Positions 33,273 to 42,555 of a DNA stretch of 64,000 nt are shown piece after piece (within the stretch, counting starts at the first letter, position 1; every line of letters begins with the position of its first letter). Below the pieces are notes generated by a model. The model was not told the DNA's origin, did no database searches, and worked only from the letters and a program-made list of their open reading frames with translations. A program made the position numbers and the translations under genes. Source of the stretch: Candidatus Gastranaerophilales bacterium (GTDB lineage: Bacteria; Cyanobacteriota; Vampirovibrionia; Gastranaerophilales; Gastranaerophilaceae); contig CAJUJH010000001.1 of the NCBI GenBank assembly GCA_910586855.1, positions 372,001 through 436,000 of the forward strand, read 5' to 3'.

Positions 33273-35903
33273 CTATTTCTTTTCAAATATAATCTTGTCA
33301 TCTTTAACATCTATTAAGATTTTATCCCCATCATTAAAATGCCCTAAAAGAAGCTCTTTAGATAGTGGATTTTCTACTTGTGCTCTTATAGCGCGCTTTA
33401 ATGGTCTTGCTCCGTAAATCGGGTTATATCCTTCAAGTGCTAGTTTTCCTTTGGCATCATCTGTTATTTCAAATTCAATCTTTCTTTCAGCTAAAAGCTT
33501 TCTTAAATACTGAACCTGAATATCTACAATTCTGCTCAAATCTTCTAAGCGAAGTGCATCAAAGAATACGGTCTCATCAATCCTGTTTAAAAATTCAGGT
33601 TTAAAATAAGCACGAAGCTTTTCTGTCACTTCTTCTTTAGTTTTTTCCTTGTCAAATTCAGATAAAAGCCCTTTAACAGTATTATCCAAAATAATATCTG
33701 ACCCTACATTTGAAGTTAGAATTATAATTGTATTCTTAAAATCAACGGTTCTGCCCTTTGAATCTGTTAAACGCCCGTCATCAAAGATTTGCAGCATTAT
33801 ATTAAATACGTCAGGATGTGCTTTTTCAATCTCATCAAAAAGCACAACACTGTAGGGTTTGCGCCTTACTTTTTCTGTTAATTGACCGCCTTCATCATAC
33901 CCTACATACCCTGGAGGCGCCCCAATCAGCCTTGCAACAGAGTGTTTTTCCATATATTCGCTCATATCGATACGAATAAGTGCATCTTCATCTTGAAACA
34001 TAAATTCTGAAAGGGTTTTAGCAAGTTCAGTTTTACCAACACCTGTTGGACCAAGGAATAAAAACACACCTATAGGTCTTTTAGGGTCTTTTAGACCGCT
34101 TCTTGCACGGCGGATACTATCTGAAACAACGCCCACAGCTTCATTTTGCCCGATAACCCTTTTATGTAGAATATTCTCCATCTCAATTAATTTCTCGGAT
34201 TCTGATTCTACAAGCTTTGCAACAGGTACCCCTGTCCATTTTGAAACCACCTCTGCAATGTCTTCATCCGTGATTTCCTCTTTTAAAAGACTGTTTTCTT
34301 CACTGTGTTCTGCGTTTTTGCACTCTTCAAGCTGCTTGTTTAATTCAGGCAGCTTTCCGTATTTTAATTTTGCGGCAAGTTCAAGATTTGCCTCCCTTTC
34401 TGCTATTTCAATTTCAACACGCGTTTTTTCTATTTCAGCTTTTATTTGCGCTTCACCTTTAATGGAGCTTTTTTGCGCTTCCCATTTGCTTTTTAAGGTA
34501 TCAGCTTCTTTTGAAATCTCATCCAGCGCGGTTTTTACACGGTTTACCTTATCCGTATCGTTATCATCCTTTAGGGATTCAAGCTCAATCTGCAATTGAA
34601 GCTTTTGGCGCTCTAGTTTATCCAGTTCTTCGGGCATTGAATCTATCTCTATGCGCACACGTGAAGCTGCCTCATCCATTAAATCTATGGCTTTATCGGG
34701 TAGGAATCTGTCTTGAATGTATCTATCTGATAGTGTTGCAGCTGCAACAAGCGCAGAATCCTTGATTCTAACCCCATGGTGCACTTCATATTTTTCTTTT
34801 AAACCTCTTAAAATTGAAATTGTATCTTCAACAGAAGGTTCATTCACTAAAACCGGCTGAAAACGTCTTTCAAGCGCAGGGTCTTTTTCGATGTGCTTTC
34901 TGTATTCATTAACCGTTGTGGCGCCGACCATCCTCATCTCGCCCCTTGCAAGAATTGGTTTTAAAAGGTTTCCAGCATCTGTTGAACCTTCGGTTGCACC
35001 TAAACCCACAACTGTGTGTAATTCATCAATAAAAAGAATGATTTCGCCTTGTGAATCTACAACTTCACCTATAACTTTTTTAAGCCTTTCTTCAAATTCG
35101 CCTCTGTATTTTGCTCCTGCAACAAGAGCACCCATATCAAGGGATATAAGCCTTGTATTTTTAAGGCTTTCAGGTACATCTCCCCTTATGATTCTTTGTG
35201 CTAATCCTTCTACAATTGCAGTTTTGCCGACCCCCGCTTCCCCGATTAATACAGGGTTATTTTTAGTACGTCTGTTTAAAACCTGAATAATTCTGCGCAC
35301 TTCTTCATCACGTCCAATCACAGGGTCAAGCTTGCCTTCTTTGGCTTTTTGAGTTAAATCAATCGAGAATTTTTCCATCATCTTAAATTCATCATCCGCC
35401 GTGTTTGAATCTATCTGTTTATTTCCGCGGATTTTTTTAATAGCATTTAATATTGAAACTTCATTTACTGAAAACTTCATAAAGAGTTTATTTAATTTAC
35501 CCTGGTTTGGATTATTGTAATTTAGGGCTGAATCCTTTGTTATTGCAAGCAAAATATGTTCAGGGCTTATGAATTTATCTTTCATAGTGTCAGCCAGTTT
35601 TTTTGCATCCTCCATAATTTTTAAACTGTCGGATGAAAAATATACCTGCGGTGTATCGTTTGAAACCTTAGGAAGCTCGTTTATTAAATTTTGCAGGTCA
35701 TCTCTAAATAAATTTCCACCAAGTTTTAAAGAGCAGAAAAGTTCATATATACCTGAGTTTTCTGAATCCGCTTTAGCAAGATTTGCCATTGAAAGCAGCA
35801 TATGCAAGGGTTCTAAGAATGTATTTTTATTTGTTTTAACAAGCGTTTGAGCTTCAAGCATTACATTTTGAGCGGATTTGGTCAGTTTTTCAAAATCAAA
35901 CAT
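33273..35903 (-). CDS. clpB: ATP-dependent disaggregase ClpB
   Basis: Hsp100 chaperone that dissolves protein aggregates with DnaK, 876 aa. It has the N-terminal repeat domain (MFDFEKLTKSAQNVMLEAQT), first AAA+ module with Walker A GEAGVGKTA near 216, the coiled-coil middle domain (about 410-530), and a second AAA+ module with Walker A GPTGVGKTE near 622 and IRIDMSEYMEKHSVARLIGA. The coiled-coil marks it as ClpB rather than ClpA or ClpC. A GAGGTGA site precedes the ATG. No CIRCE-type operator is visible upstream; instead a large inverted repeat lies about 90 bp away. Confidence 0.95.
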   Translation of the reverse strand: MFDFEKLTKSAQNVMLEAQTLVKTNKNTFLEPLHMLLSMANLAKADSENSGIYELFCSLKLGGNLFRDDLQNLINELPKVSNDTPQVYFSSDSLKIMEDAKKLADTMKDKFISPEHILLAITKDSALNYNNPNQGKLNKLFMKFSVNEVSILNAIKKIRGNKQIDSNTADDEFKMMEKFSIDLTQKAKEGKLDPVIGRDEEVRRIIQVLNRRTKNNPVLIGEAGVGKTAIVEGLAQRIIRGDVPESLKNTRLISLDMGALVAGAKYRGEFEERLKKVIGEVVDSQGEIILFIDELHTVVGLGATEGSTDAGNLLKPILARGEMRMVGATTVNEYRKHIEKDPALERRFQPVLVNEPSVEDTISILRGLKEKYEVHHGVRIKDSALVAAATLSDRYIQDRFLPDKAIDLMDEAASRVRIEIDSMPEELDKLERQKLQLQIELESLKDDNDTDKVNRVKTALDEISKEADTLKSKWEAQKSSIKGEAQIKAEIEKTRVEIEIAEREANLELAAKLKYGKLPELNKQLEECKNAEHSEENSLLKEEITDEDIAEVVSKWTGVPVAKLVESESEKLIEMENILHKRVIGQNEAVGVVSDSIRRARSGLKDPKRPIGVFLFLGPTGVGKTELAKTLSEFMFQDEDALIRIDMSEYMEKHSVARLIGAPPGYVGYDEGGQLTEKVRRKPYSVVLFDEIEKAHPDVFNIMLQIFDDGRLTDSKGRTVDFKNTIIILTSNVGSDIILDNTVKGLLSEFDKEKTKEEVTEKLRAYFKPEFLNRIDETVFFDALRLEDLSRIVDIQVQYLRKLLAERKIEFEITDDAKGKLALEGYNPIYGARPLKRAIRAQVENPLSKELLLGHFNDGDKILIDVKDDKIIFEKK

Positions 35904-35995
35904 AGTTTATCACCTCGTTATAAAAAAATCTTTATATATTTTAATGATAAACATATTTTTTCCTAATATTACAAAAATTAACATTAAATTAATCT

Positions 35996-36125
35996 TTTCA
36001 TTTTAAAAAAATATTTTACAAAAAAGGACCGTAAAAAAATTCGCATGCTATAAATTATAGAAATGAAAAGATTTTGTGGTGAATTTCCCGTGTCCTGTTT
36101 GTAAAATATTTTTTTAAAAATGAAA
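35996..36125. repeat. MITE-like inverted repeat with central palindrome
   Basis: Arms of about 34 bp (35996-36029 and 36092-36125) are near-perfect inverted copies, differing by an extra T and a small change near the GGAC end. They enclose 62 bp. A perfect palindrome CTATAAATTATAG (36048-36060) sits near the centre. The whole ~130 bp could fold as one hairpin. No transposase and no clear target duplication are seen. It lies in the 345-bp gap between divergent clpB and the RelA/SpoT-domain gene; the remainder of that gap is AT-rich and featureless. Confidence 0.65.
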
Positions 36126-36248
36126 TTTATAAGAAATTTGAGCATTTTGTCTATTAGGCAATTTTTTTCTAAATATATACTTTATATATAAAAGAGCTAT
36201 CCTTGCTTTTTAAAATCCCTATTTTTAAATTTCAAGAGAGGAATAATT

Positions 36249-38726
36249 TTGTCTCTGTCCCCATTGTACGGCTTAAATATTGATACAATATCAAAAGAAA
36301 GGTATAATGCTGCCCTTCCGGATTCTTCCGTGCAAAATTCTTCTTTTGCTGAAACCCCCGTATTTTCTGATTCTTCTTTAAATTATGAAAACACAGCAGA
36401 TACTTTTGAACAGCAGAATAGTGAATGTAAAAATACTGAAAATTTATATGACGAATTTCTTGAAACCAAACAGCAGCAAGGGCTTATAGGAAAAGCCTGG
36501 GATGGCATAAAAAATTTATTACATCTGAAAAATAGTTCAAATAATGTTGAAAATATTATTAAACAGGCGCAAAACGGTGAAATTACACATGATGAAGCAA
36601 ACGAGCGCCTAAATGCCTACAAAGAAGGGCAAAAAATGTGTGTTGATGTTGTTGGCGACATCATTTCAGGTATTGCAGCTGTTGGCGCTGCAGCATTAGC
36701 GCCTGTAACAGGCGGCGCCTCTCTTCTTGTAGCAGCAGGCGCAGGAGCTGCTGTGAAGACTGCTATTAAGGCGAGCGATAGTGTAATTTCAGGCAGAGAA
36801 TACAAATTAACAGATTTAGGGTATGACATAATTACAGGCTCCATAAACGGTGTGATGGCACCGTTATCAAACGCTATCGGCGGTGCTGCAGGAACGGGTG
36901 TTGCAAAAGCATTGGGCTTAGAGGCTGTTGAAACCTGCGCTAAAAGCGCTGTTAAAGAGGCGGGTGAAGCAGGAGTAAAACATGTTGGCAAAAGCTTTTT
37001 AACAAAACTTCTCGCAAAGCAAGGAGCAAGCTATGTTGCAAAAGAAGGAGCAAAAGGTGGAATTACACTGTTAGCGGCAAAAGCTGCGGCTTACGGTGTT
37101 GATATGACAATAGACGGTGCCCTTTCAGGTGCCACCGATGGTTTTGCACGAGCTCTGGCAGATGGCAGAATTGAAGATATGCCGGAAGATATGGCGAAAG
37201 GCGCATTTGGCGGCGCTATAGGCGGGCTTGCTATAGGCGGTTCTACAAGACTTATATTTTCAGGTGCTTCAAAAATAAATAACAAATTGTTCGGTTCCTT
37301 AACTGAATCTGCCCTGGATATAAATTCTGCAAAAACTGCAGCCTCTACAGCAGAATCACTGGCCGAAATCAACCCTGCAAAATCCTTTGATACAAGTTCA
37401 GCCTTTTTAAATTTAAGCGATGAAACTAAAAATATCATAAAATCAAATTCTCAAATTAAGGCTTTCTATTCTTCACTTGATGAAGCAGCAATTTCGCGCC
37501 TCACAAGTGAACAAATAACCCAGGATTTGGCAGATACCGTATTTATTAAAGGTTTATCTGTTGATTTTTCAAACACTATTCGAGCATGCTCTGATGAGGC
37601 AAACGCTCTTGCTGCTGTTATTTCAAAAAGAAACTCTTATCTGCAGGATTCTGCGGTTGCACAGTTTAAAGCTGCTACAAGCGGTACGGATGTAATGTAT
37701 TTTGATAGACCAAAAGGAGCGACATCAACACTCTCAAAGCTTGAGGATAAGCTTGTTAAAAAAACGGTAACATCTTTTGATGAAGCTAATGCCTTAATTG
37801 CAGACGGCGTTGGCACAAGAGCGATATTTGATTCTTTGACTGAAAAAGAGGCATTAACCGCCTTGAGACAAGGCGGTTTATCTGTTGATGATATAAAAAT
37901 ATTAAAAAACATATGGAAAAATGCTGACAGCAGTACTTTAAGCGATGCACAGTCTGCTCTTTTGACACGTGCTAATAACCTTTTAGCAGAAGCACAGACG
38001 CAAAATTTTGCAGACAGACTGGCTAAGGCTTTAAGAAATAATGAAATTAATATGACAGAAATCAATAACTACGCAGGAGAAGATGGCATTCCATATTTCA
38101 CGGAAAGACAGATAAAAGAACTTAGAGATGCTTGGCTGGATTCAGCAGCTGCAAAAAATGGAGCAGAATTTAAAGTGGTAACCAAATTATCGGAAAATGG
38201 CGAACTTGCTGCGGATTTAGGTTTTAGCGAAGAATATATTAAGAGTATAAATGGTAAATCCTCTAAGCCTTCAGGATATACGGCGTGTCAGGCAAATTTT
38301 AAATACTCAAACGGTGCTCTTGGAGAGGGACAGTTTAGAGGAGTTGAAATTCAAAAATTTGCTGAATACGAACATTTCCCCTACGACATTACAAAGGGCA
38401 AAGGCACTGTTATGGAAAAAATCATGAAATCGATTTCTGAGGGTAAAATGAATGTTGCAGAACAGCTTGTTGAGTATCAAAGCCTTGTAATAGAAATTGC
38501 CGCCGATAAAAAATTATACGGGCAATATAATGATTATTTAAGAGAAGTTTACAATTTCTTAAGAAAAAAGGAACTTGGAGTATTTGATATTTTAGGTGTT
38601 AAAAATCCAACAGAGCCTGTGTTGAATCTTCCCGGTCTTTCTGCATATCAAAATGAGCTTTTATCTAAAGACTGCTTAGAAGCTCTTTCGCAAGAAAGAG
38701 TGTATAATTTCATAAATCCTGCATAA
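36249..38726 (+). CDS. Putative toxin-like protein with RelA/SpoT-like synthetase domain
   Basis: An 825-aa protein. Residues 1-130 are polar and include a GKAWDGIKNLLHL helix. Residues 131-335 are rich in Gly and Ala with hydrophobic stretches (VVGDIISGIAAVGAAALAPV, then GGAIGGLAIGG), as in pre-toxin regions. Residues 480-715 follow the RelA/SpoT synthetase plan: DRPKGATSTLSKLEDK with Arg487, Lys489, Ser493 and Lys497; DGVGTRAIF with Asp519 and Arg524; KPSGYTACQ with Tyr677; GVEIQKF with Glu700 and Gln702; and His709. A helical insert of about 130 aa (535-665) splits the domain. No HD, TGS or ACT domain. The TTG start has GAGAGGA 7 nt upstream. A (p)ppGpp- or ppApp-type synthetase effector is inferred. 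Confidence 0.72.
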   Translation: MSLSPLYGLNIDTISKERYNAALPDSSVQNSSFAETPVFSDSSLNYENTADTFEQQNSECKNTENLYDEFLETKQQQGLIGKAWDGIKNLLHLKNSSNNVENIIKQAQNGEITHDEANERLNAYKEGQKMCVDVVGDIISGIAAVGAAALAPVTGGASLLVAAGAGAAVKTAIKASDSVISGREYKLTDLGYDIITGSINGVMAPLSNAIGGAAGTGVAKALGLEAVETCAKSAVKEAGEAGVKHVGKSFLTKLLAKQGASYVAKEGAKGGITLLAAKAAAYGVDMTIDGALSGATDGFARALADGRIEDMPEDMAKGAFGGAIGGLAIGGSTRLIFSGASKINNKLFGSLTESALDINSAKTAASTAESLAEINPAKSFDTSSAFLNLSDETKNIIKSNSQIKAFYSSLDEAAISRLTSEQITQDLADTVFIKGLSVDFSNTIRACSDEANALAAVISKRNSYLQDSAVAQFKAATSGTDVMYFDRPKGATSTLSKLEDKLVKKTVTSFDEANALIADGVGTRAIFDSLTEKEALTALRQGGLSVDDIKILKNIWKNADSSTLSDAQSALLTRANNLLAEAQTQNFADRLAKALRNNEINMTEINNYAGEDGIPYFTERQIKELRDAWLDSAAAKNGAEFKVVTKLSENGELAADLGFSEEYIKSINGKSSKPSGYTACQANFKYSNGALGEGQFRGVEIQKFAEYEHFPYDITKGKGTVMEKIMKSISEGKMNVAEQLVEYQSLVIEIAADKKLYGQYNDYLREVYNFLRKKELGVFDILGVKNPTEPVLNLPGLSAYQNELLSKDCLEALSQERVYNFINPA

Positions 38727-38798
38727 GTTGTTTAAGTAATTATTTTAGCAAATTTATTTTATTTTAATTTTTAATACTATAGAAAGAAATAAAATTTT

Positions 38799-39206
38799 AT
38801 GAACGGTATTTTTTATTCCCCCAATATGTTACAATTATCCAAAAAGCCCAAAGTTACTATGGGTTTTGGTGGAAATAATATGCAAGAATATAATGAATAT
38901 TTAAATAAAATTAATAACTGTATAAATAACAATACCATACCTGAAATTGGCAATTTTCCTCAGGTTAAGGCTGAAGAAAGTTTTAAAAGCGGTGATGTTA
39001 TTGTATTTCAAGTTTCTCCTTCTAGAAAAGATGAACATGCTAAAGAGCTTTCAATAGGGTTTATAAATGCAAAAACAAAGCAGCTGGCTTCTATAACAAG
39101 ATATTTTGAAAATAAAACGGCTCTTTTAGAATATATGGATTATATTGATAAAGAAAAACTAAAGAATATGATTGAAGGTTTTAAGTATGATACAGAACAA
39201 ATTTAA
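38799..39206 (+). CDS. Small hypothetical protein downstream of the RelA/SpoT-like gene
   Basis: Not recognised; 135 aa, no signal peptide or membrane helix. It starts MNGIFYSPNMLQLSKK and carries VTMGFGGNN, the N-terminal F-x-G motif. A mixed alpha/beta middle (GDVIVFQVSPSRKDEHAKEL, SIGFINAKTKQLASITRYFE) and a charged C-terminal helix follow. It lies 72 bp after the RelA/SpoT-like gene on the same strand and before a strong terminator. Position and size suit an immunity or accessory protein, but nothing in the sequence proves this. Confidence 0.6.
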   Translation: MNGIFYSPNMLQLSKKPKVTMGFGGNNMQEYNEYLNKINNCINNNTIPEIGNFPQVKAEESFKSGDVIVFQVSPSRKDEHAKELSIGFINAKTKQLASITRYFENKTALLEYMDYIDKEKLKNMIEGFKYDTEQI

Positions 39207-39222
39207 ATTTTAAAAGTATATT

Positions 39223-39259
39223 AAAACACCTGCCTTCAATTATTTTGGCAGGTGTTTTT
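39223..39259. terminator. Bidirectional terminator
   Basis: AAAACACCTGCC (39223-39234) and GGCAGGTGTTTTT (39247-39259) form a 12-bp stem with a 12-nt loop, with A- and T-runs at both sides. It ends the RelA/SpoT-like unit on the plus strand and the SLH gene on the minus strand. Confidence 0.85.
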
Positions 39260-39288
39260 GTTTTGAATTATTTTATTAACTGATTTTA

Positions 39289-40479
39289 TTATTCTGCAAG
39301 CCAGTTGTTCATAATGTTAATTCTGGCCGGTTCAAGAAGAACAAAATCAACCTGTTGAGAATGGTGGTTATAGAAATTGTGTCCCTTGAATACATTAAAT
39401 CCTATTTTTTGAAGAATTGGATTATGTGTAAATTCAGCCACTTTTGGTACTACATTACCTACGGTTATAAATTCAACTCCTGTGTCTCTTGAATCTTCAT
39501 CCAAAAGGGTTTGTGTCTGGAATACCATTTGAGCGTTTTTAATTAAAGTCGTTCCCTTTTTGGCTTTTTGGATTGTGCCTTTGATTTCTTTACCGATTGG
39601 GATTAATAAAACTTTATCCTTTGTAACAAAGTTTACAAGAGTTCTTGCGATAAATTCATCTCCTACTTTTGCTTCTTTAGACCAAACACAGTCCATAACA
39701 CCTAGTGGAAGCACGGTTCCTGCTGGAATTATTGCCATATTGCCATCCAAATAAGCATTTTCAAGAACGTATCCGTCCACTCTTTTTGGAAGGGCAGTTT
39801 GTAATTTTTTATTAGGATGAACCTTTGCTCTTTCGCGCATATTATATAAGAATACCGCAAGCTCGCCTCTTGTAGCTGCTCTGTTTGGCATCAATAAACC
39901 CTGTTCCCAAGGTCTTACAACAATTGAATGCAGCTGTTCTGCTTTACCTGTTCTGGTTAGCGCCCAGGCGGGGAGCTCATTCACATCGCTATATGCTGCT
40001 GTTAGATATGCTCTTGCTTCATCAGGGGTAATTTCTTTGAGATTTAAAGCGCTCATAATTGTAACGATTACTTCAACCCTTTTAACTTGACCGTTTGCCA
40101 TAAAATTATTTTCGGGTGTTCCGTGCACAACACCGTAATGAGATGCAATTTGAATATCTCTGTATGCCCAGTGTTTTTTGGATAGGTCTTTATAGTTTGT
40201 GATTGAAAAATCTTTAGCATCACGAAGCCCTAATGCTTTTGTTATCATTGCCGTAAATTCTGCCCTGGTAACATTTTCGTCAGGTCTAAAGCTTCCATCA
40301 GGGTAGCCTGCTAAAACGCCGATTTTCTTAAGCGCCATAATAGCATCATAAGACCAATATCCTTGATGAGTATCTGTGAAATCATCACTTGGTGCGCAAA
40401 TAGCCTGATTGATGCTGAATGCAAAAAATATTGCTGCTAAACATAAAAGTTTCTTTAACATCATCTTCATACAATTCAT
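39289..40479 (-). CDS. S-layer homology (SLH) domain envelope protein
   Basis: A 396-aa exported protein. Residues 1-28 are a signal peptide (CLAAIFFAFSINQAICA). Two or three SLH repeats span about 30-215: FTDTHQGYWSYDAIMALKKI, then GYPDGSFRPDENVTRAEFTA; a second with HWAYRDIQIASHYGVV; and a third with GLLMPNRAATRGELAVFLYN. SLH domains bind secondary cell-wall polymer or peptidoglycan. The C-terminal 180 residues are beta-rich (AIIPAGTVLPLGVMD, IPIGKEIKGTI), like an SH3-type or outer-membrane-linked region. It follows clpX by 20 bp on the same strand, but probably has its own promoter. Confidence 0.9.
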   Translation of the reverse strand: MNCMKMMLKKLLCLAAIFFAFSINQAICAPSDDFTDTHQGYWSYDAIMALKKIGVLAGYPDGSFRPDENVTRAEFTAMITKALGLRDAKDFSITNYKDLSKKHWAYRDIQIASHYGVVHGTPENNFMANGQVKRVEVIVTIMSALNLKEITPDEARAYLTAAYSDVNELPAWALTRTGKAEQLHSIVVRPWEQGLLMPNRAATRGELAVFLYNMRERAKVHPNKKLQTALPKRVDGYVLENAYLDGNMAIIPAGTVLPLGVMDCVWSKEAKVGDEFIARTLVNFVTKDKVLLIPIGKEIKGTIQKAKKGTTLIKNAQMVFQTQTLLDEDSRDTGVEFITVGNVVPKVAEFTHNPILQKIGFNVFKGHNFYNHHSQQVDFVLLEPARINIMNNWLAE

Positions 40480-40499
40480 TTCTTTTTCCTTAACTTTCT

Positions 40500-41810
40500 T
40501 TATGCGATTTCTTCAATGCTGCTGCCTTCTTGTTTGGTGGGCAATTTAATAAGTTCAGCAACATTTAATTTTTTTCTGACTATGTCAGCGGTGATGGTAT
40601 ATGTTTTAATATCTTCATTAGATGGCACTTCATACATAATGTCCATCATAATTTCTTCCACAATTGACCTTAAAGCCCTGGCGCCCGTTTTTCTTTTAAT
40701 GGCTTCTTTTGCTATCAAATCAACAGCATCTTCATCAAAGTTTAAATCAACTCCATCCATCTTCATAAGACAGATGTACTGCTTCATGATAGCATTTTTG
40801 GGTTTTGTAAGAATCATCTTCAATGTTTCTTCATCTAACGGGTCTAAAACTGAATAAACCGGGATTCTTCCAATAAATTCAGGAATTAAACCGAATTTTA
40901 ATAAATCATCTGGCTGTAATTTCTTAAGCATTTTTTGTGCTTGAATTTCTTTTTCCTTGGCGCTGATTGGCTTTGAGCCAAAACCAAGTGTACTTGTTGT
41001 GCCGCAGCGTCTTTCAACAATTTTATCTAAGCCAACAAATGCACCGCCTACTATAAATAAAATATTTGACGTATCAATTTGTATAAATTCTTGATGTGGG
41101 TGTTTTCTTCCCCCTTGCGGTGGAACATTTGCAACAGTACCTTCAATCATTTTTAACAATGCCTGCTGCACGCCTTCACCTGATACATCCCTTGTGATAG
41201 ATGGATTTTCAGATTTTCTTGCAATTTTGTCAATTTCATCAATATAAATAATGCCGCGCTCTGCCTTTTGAGCGTTATAATCTGCAGCTTGATATAATCT
41301 TAATAAAATATTTTCAACATCATCTCCCACATACCCAGCTTCAGTAAGAGTTGTAGCATCAGCAACAGCAAACGGTACATTTAACATCTTAGCTAAAGTC
41401 TGTGCTAAAAGTGTTTTACCCGAACCTGTAGGACCCACTAGCAGAATATTGCTTTTTTGGATTTCAATTTCAGGCTTTTCATTATCTGTATCCATATTGT
41501 GTGCAATTCTTTTGTAGTGGTTGTATACGGCAACAGATAATACCTTTTTTGCATCCTGCTGTCCTACAATGTGTTCATCAAGATACGCTTTGATTTCAGC
41601 CGGTTTTGGAATGCCTTCAAACAATTGGTCTAAATCAGAAATTTTTTCATCCTGTTTAATATTGAATAATTCCTCATCTAAAATTTCATTGCAAAGTTCA
41701 ATGCACTCATCGCAAATACAAACATCAGGACCTGCAATTAGTTTTTTCACCTGGTCTTGTGTTTTTCCGCAGAAAGAACATTTTAGATTTGGGTCATTAT
41801 TTTTGGGCAT
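40500..41810 (-). CDS. clpX: ATP-dependent Clp protease ATPase subunit ClpX
   Basis: Unfolds substrates and feeds them to ClpP. It is 436 aa. The N-terminal zinc-binding domain shows CSFCGKTQDQVKKLIAGPDV with CICDEC. Walker A is GPTGSGKTLLAQ near 125, and the GYVGDDVENIL pore-adjacent motif is present. The IGF-type ClpP-binding loop region appears as LGFGSK, where other ClpX have IGFG; this is a small change worth noting. Ribosome binding site GGAG precedes the ATG. It is the last gene of tig-clpP-clpX on the minus strand. Confidence 0.96.
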   Translation of the reverse strand: MPKNNDPNLKCSFCGKTQDQVKKLIAGPDVCICDECIELCNEILDEELFNIKQDEKISDLDQLFEGIPKPAEIKAYLDEHIVGQQDAKKVLSVAVYNHYKRIAHNMDTDNEKPEIEIQKSNILLVGPTGSGKTLLAQTLAKMLNVPFAVADATTLTEAGYVGDDVENILLRLYQAADYNAQKAERGIIYIDEIDKIARKSENPSITRDVSGEGVQQALLKMIEGTVANVPPQGGRKHPHQEFIQIDTSNILFIVGGAFVGLDKIVERRCGTTSTLGFGSKPISAKEKEIQAQKMLKKLQPDDLLKFGLIPEFIGRIPVYSVLDPLDEETLKMILTKPKNAIMKQYICLMKMDGVDLNFDEDAVDLIAKEAIKRKTGARALRSIVEEIMMDIMYEVPSNEDIKTYTITADIVRKKLNVAELIKLPTKQEGSSIEEIA

Positions 41811-41865
41811 TTATTTTTCTCCTTGCCCCATTATTTTGGGGCATATAAAGTTTTATTAAGGTTTA

Positions 41866-42456
41866 TTAATTATTCTCTTCCATTGTGATGATTTTGTCAA
41901 TCATACCGTATTCAAGAGCTTCTTCAGGGGTCATGATATAGTCTCTATCTGTATCTTTTTCAATTTTCTTTAAGGCTTGTCCTGTGTTTGCAGCCAATAT
42001 TGAATTTAAAGATTTTTTAATTCTTAAAATTTCATTAGCCTGAATTTCAATATCCGTAGCCTGACCTTGAGCGCCGCCTAAAGGCTGGTGAATCAATACT
42101 CTTGAATGAGGAAGTGCAAGTCTTTTACCTTTTGTACCTGATGATAAAAGGAAAGCACCCATTGAAGCAGCCTGACCTAAACAGATGGTTGAAACATTTG
42201 CTCTGATGTGCTGCATAGTGTCATATATTGCAAAACCGGCTGTAACAGAACCGCCCGGAGAATTAATATAAAGCATAATATCTTTTTCAGGGTTTTCTGA
42301 ATCTAATAGTAAAAGCTGTGCTACAATTAAGTTTGCAACCATATCATCAATCGGTGTGCCAAGAAATATGATTCTTTCTCTTAAAAGTCTTGAAAATATA
42401 TCAAAAGACCTTTCGCCTCTGGATGATTGCTCAATTACTACCGGTACAAAGCTCAT
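41866..42456 (-). CDS. clpP: ATP-dependent Clp protease proteolytic subunit
   Basis: Serine peptidase of 196 aa forming the tetradecameric chamber. The catalytic Ser is in CLGQAASMGAFLLSSGTKGK near 97, His in HSRVLIHQPLGGAQGQATDI near 122, and Asp in the DTDRDYIMTPEEALEYGMID segment near 171. GAAAGGAT precedes the ATG. It lies between tig and clpX on the same strand, the conserved order for these genes. ClpP and ClpX would work together with trigger factor upstream. Confidence 0.97.
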   Translation of the reverse strand: MSFVPVVIEQSSRGERSFDIFSRLLRERIIFLGTPIDDMVANLIVAQLLLLDSENPEKDIMLYINSPGGSVTAGFAIYDTMQHIRANVSTICLGQAASMGAFLLSSGTKGKRLALPHSRVLIHQPLGGAQGQATDIEIQANEILRIKKSLNSILAANTGQALKKIEKDTDRDYIMTPEEALEYGMIDKIITMEENN

Positions 42457-42489
42457 ATTTTTATCCTTTCAAATTCTTTTGTCTATTAT

Positions 42490-42555
42490 TCCCCTTTTTT
42501 GAATTTGTTTTGTGGGGCTGTCTGATTATTTGACAGACGGGTTAAAGCACCCGTC
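42490..42555 (-). other. Two hairpins between tig and clpP
   Basis: GACGGGT/ACCCGTC-type and CTGTC/GACAG stems follow each other directly after the tig stop on the minus strand. No T-run follows, so they look more like processing or attenuation structures than a full terminator between co-oriented genes. Confidence 0.45.

Noticed and set aside
33401..35850. Plus-strand open frames opposite clpB
   Set aside because: Antisense shadows of a strongly conserved gene.
36617..38065. Minus-strand open frames inside the RelA/SpoT-like gene
   Set aside because: They are shadows of an Ala/Gly-rich coding sequence with a clear plus-strand ribosome binding site and recognised motifs.
36249..38726. Phage tape-measure protein
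   Set aside because: The Gly/Ala-rich hydrophobic middle could suggest it, but there are no phage genes nearby and the C-terminal RSH motifs explain the protein better.
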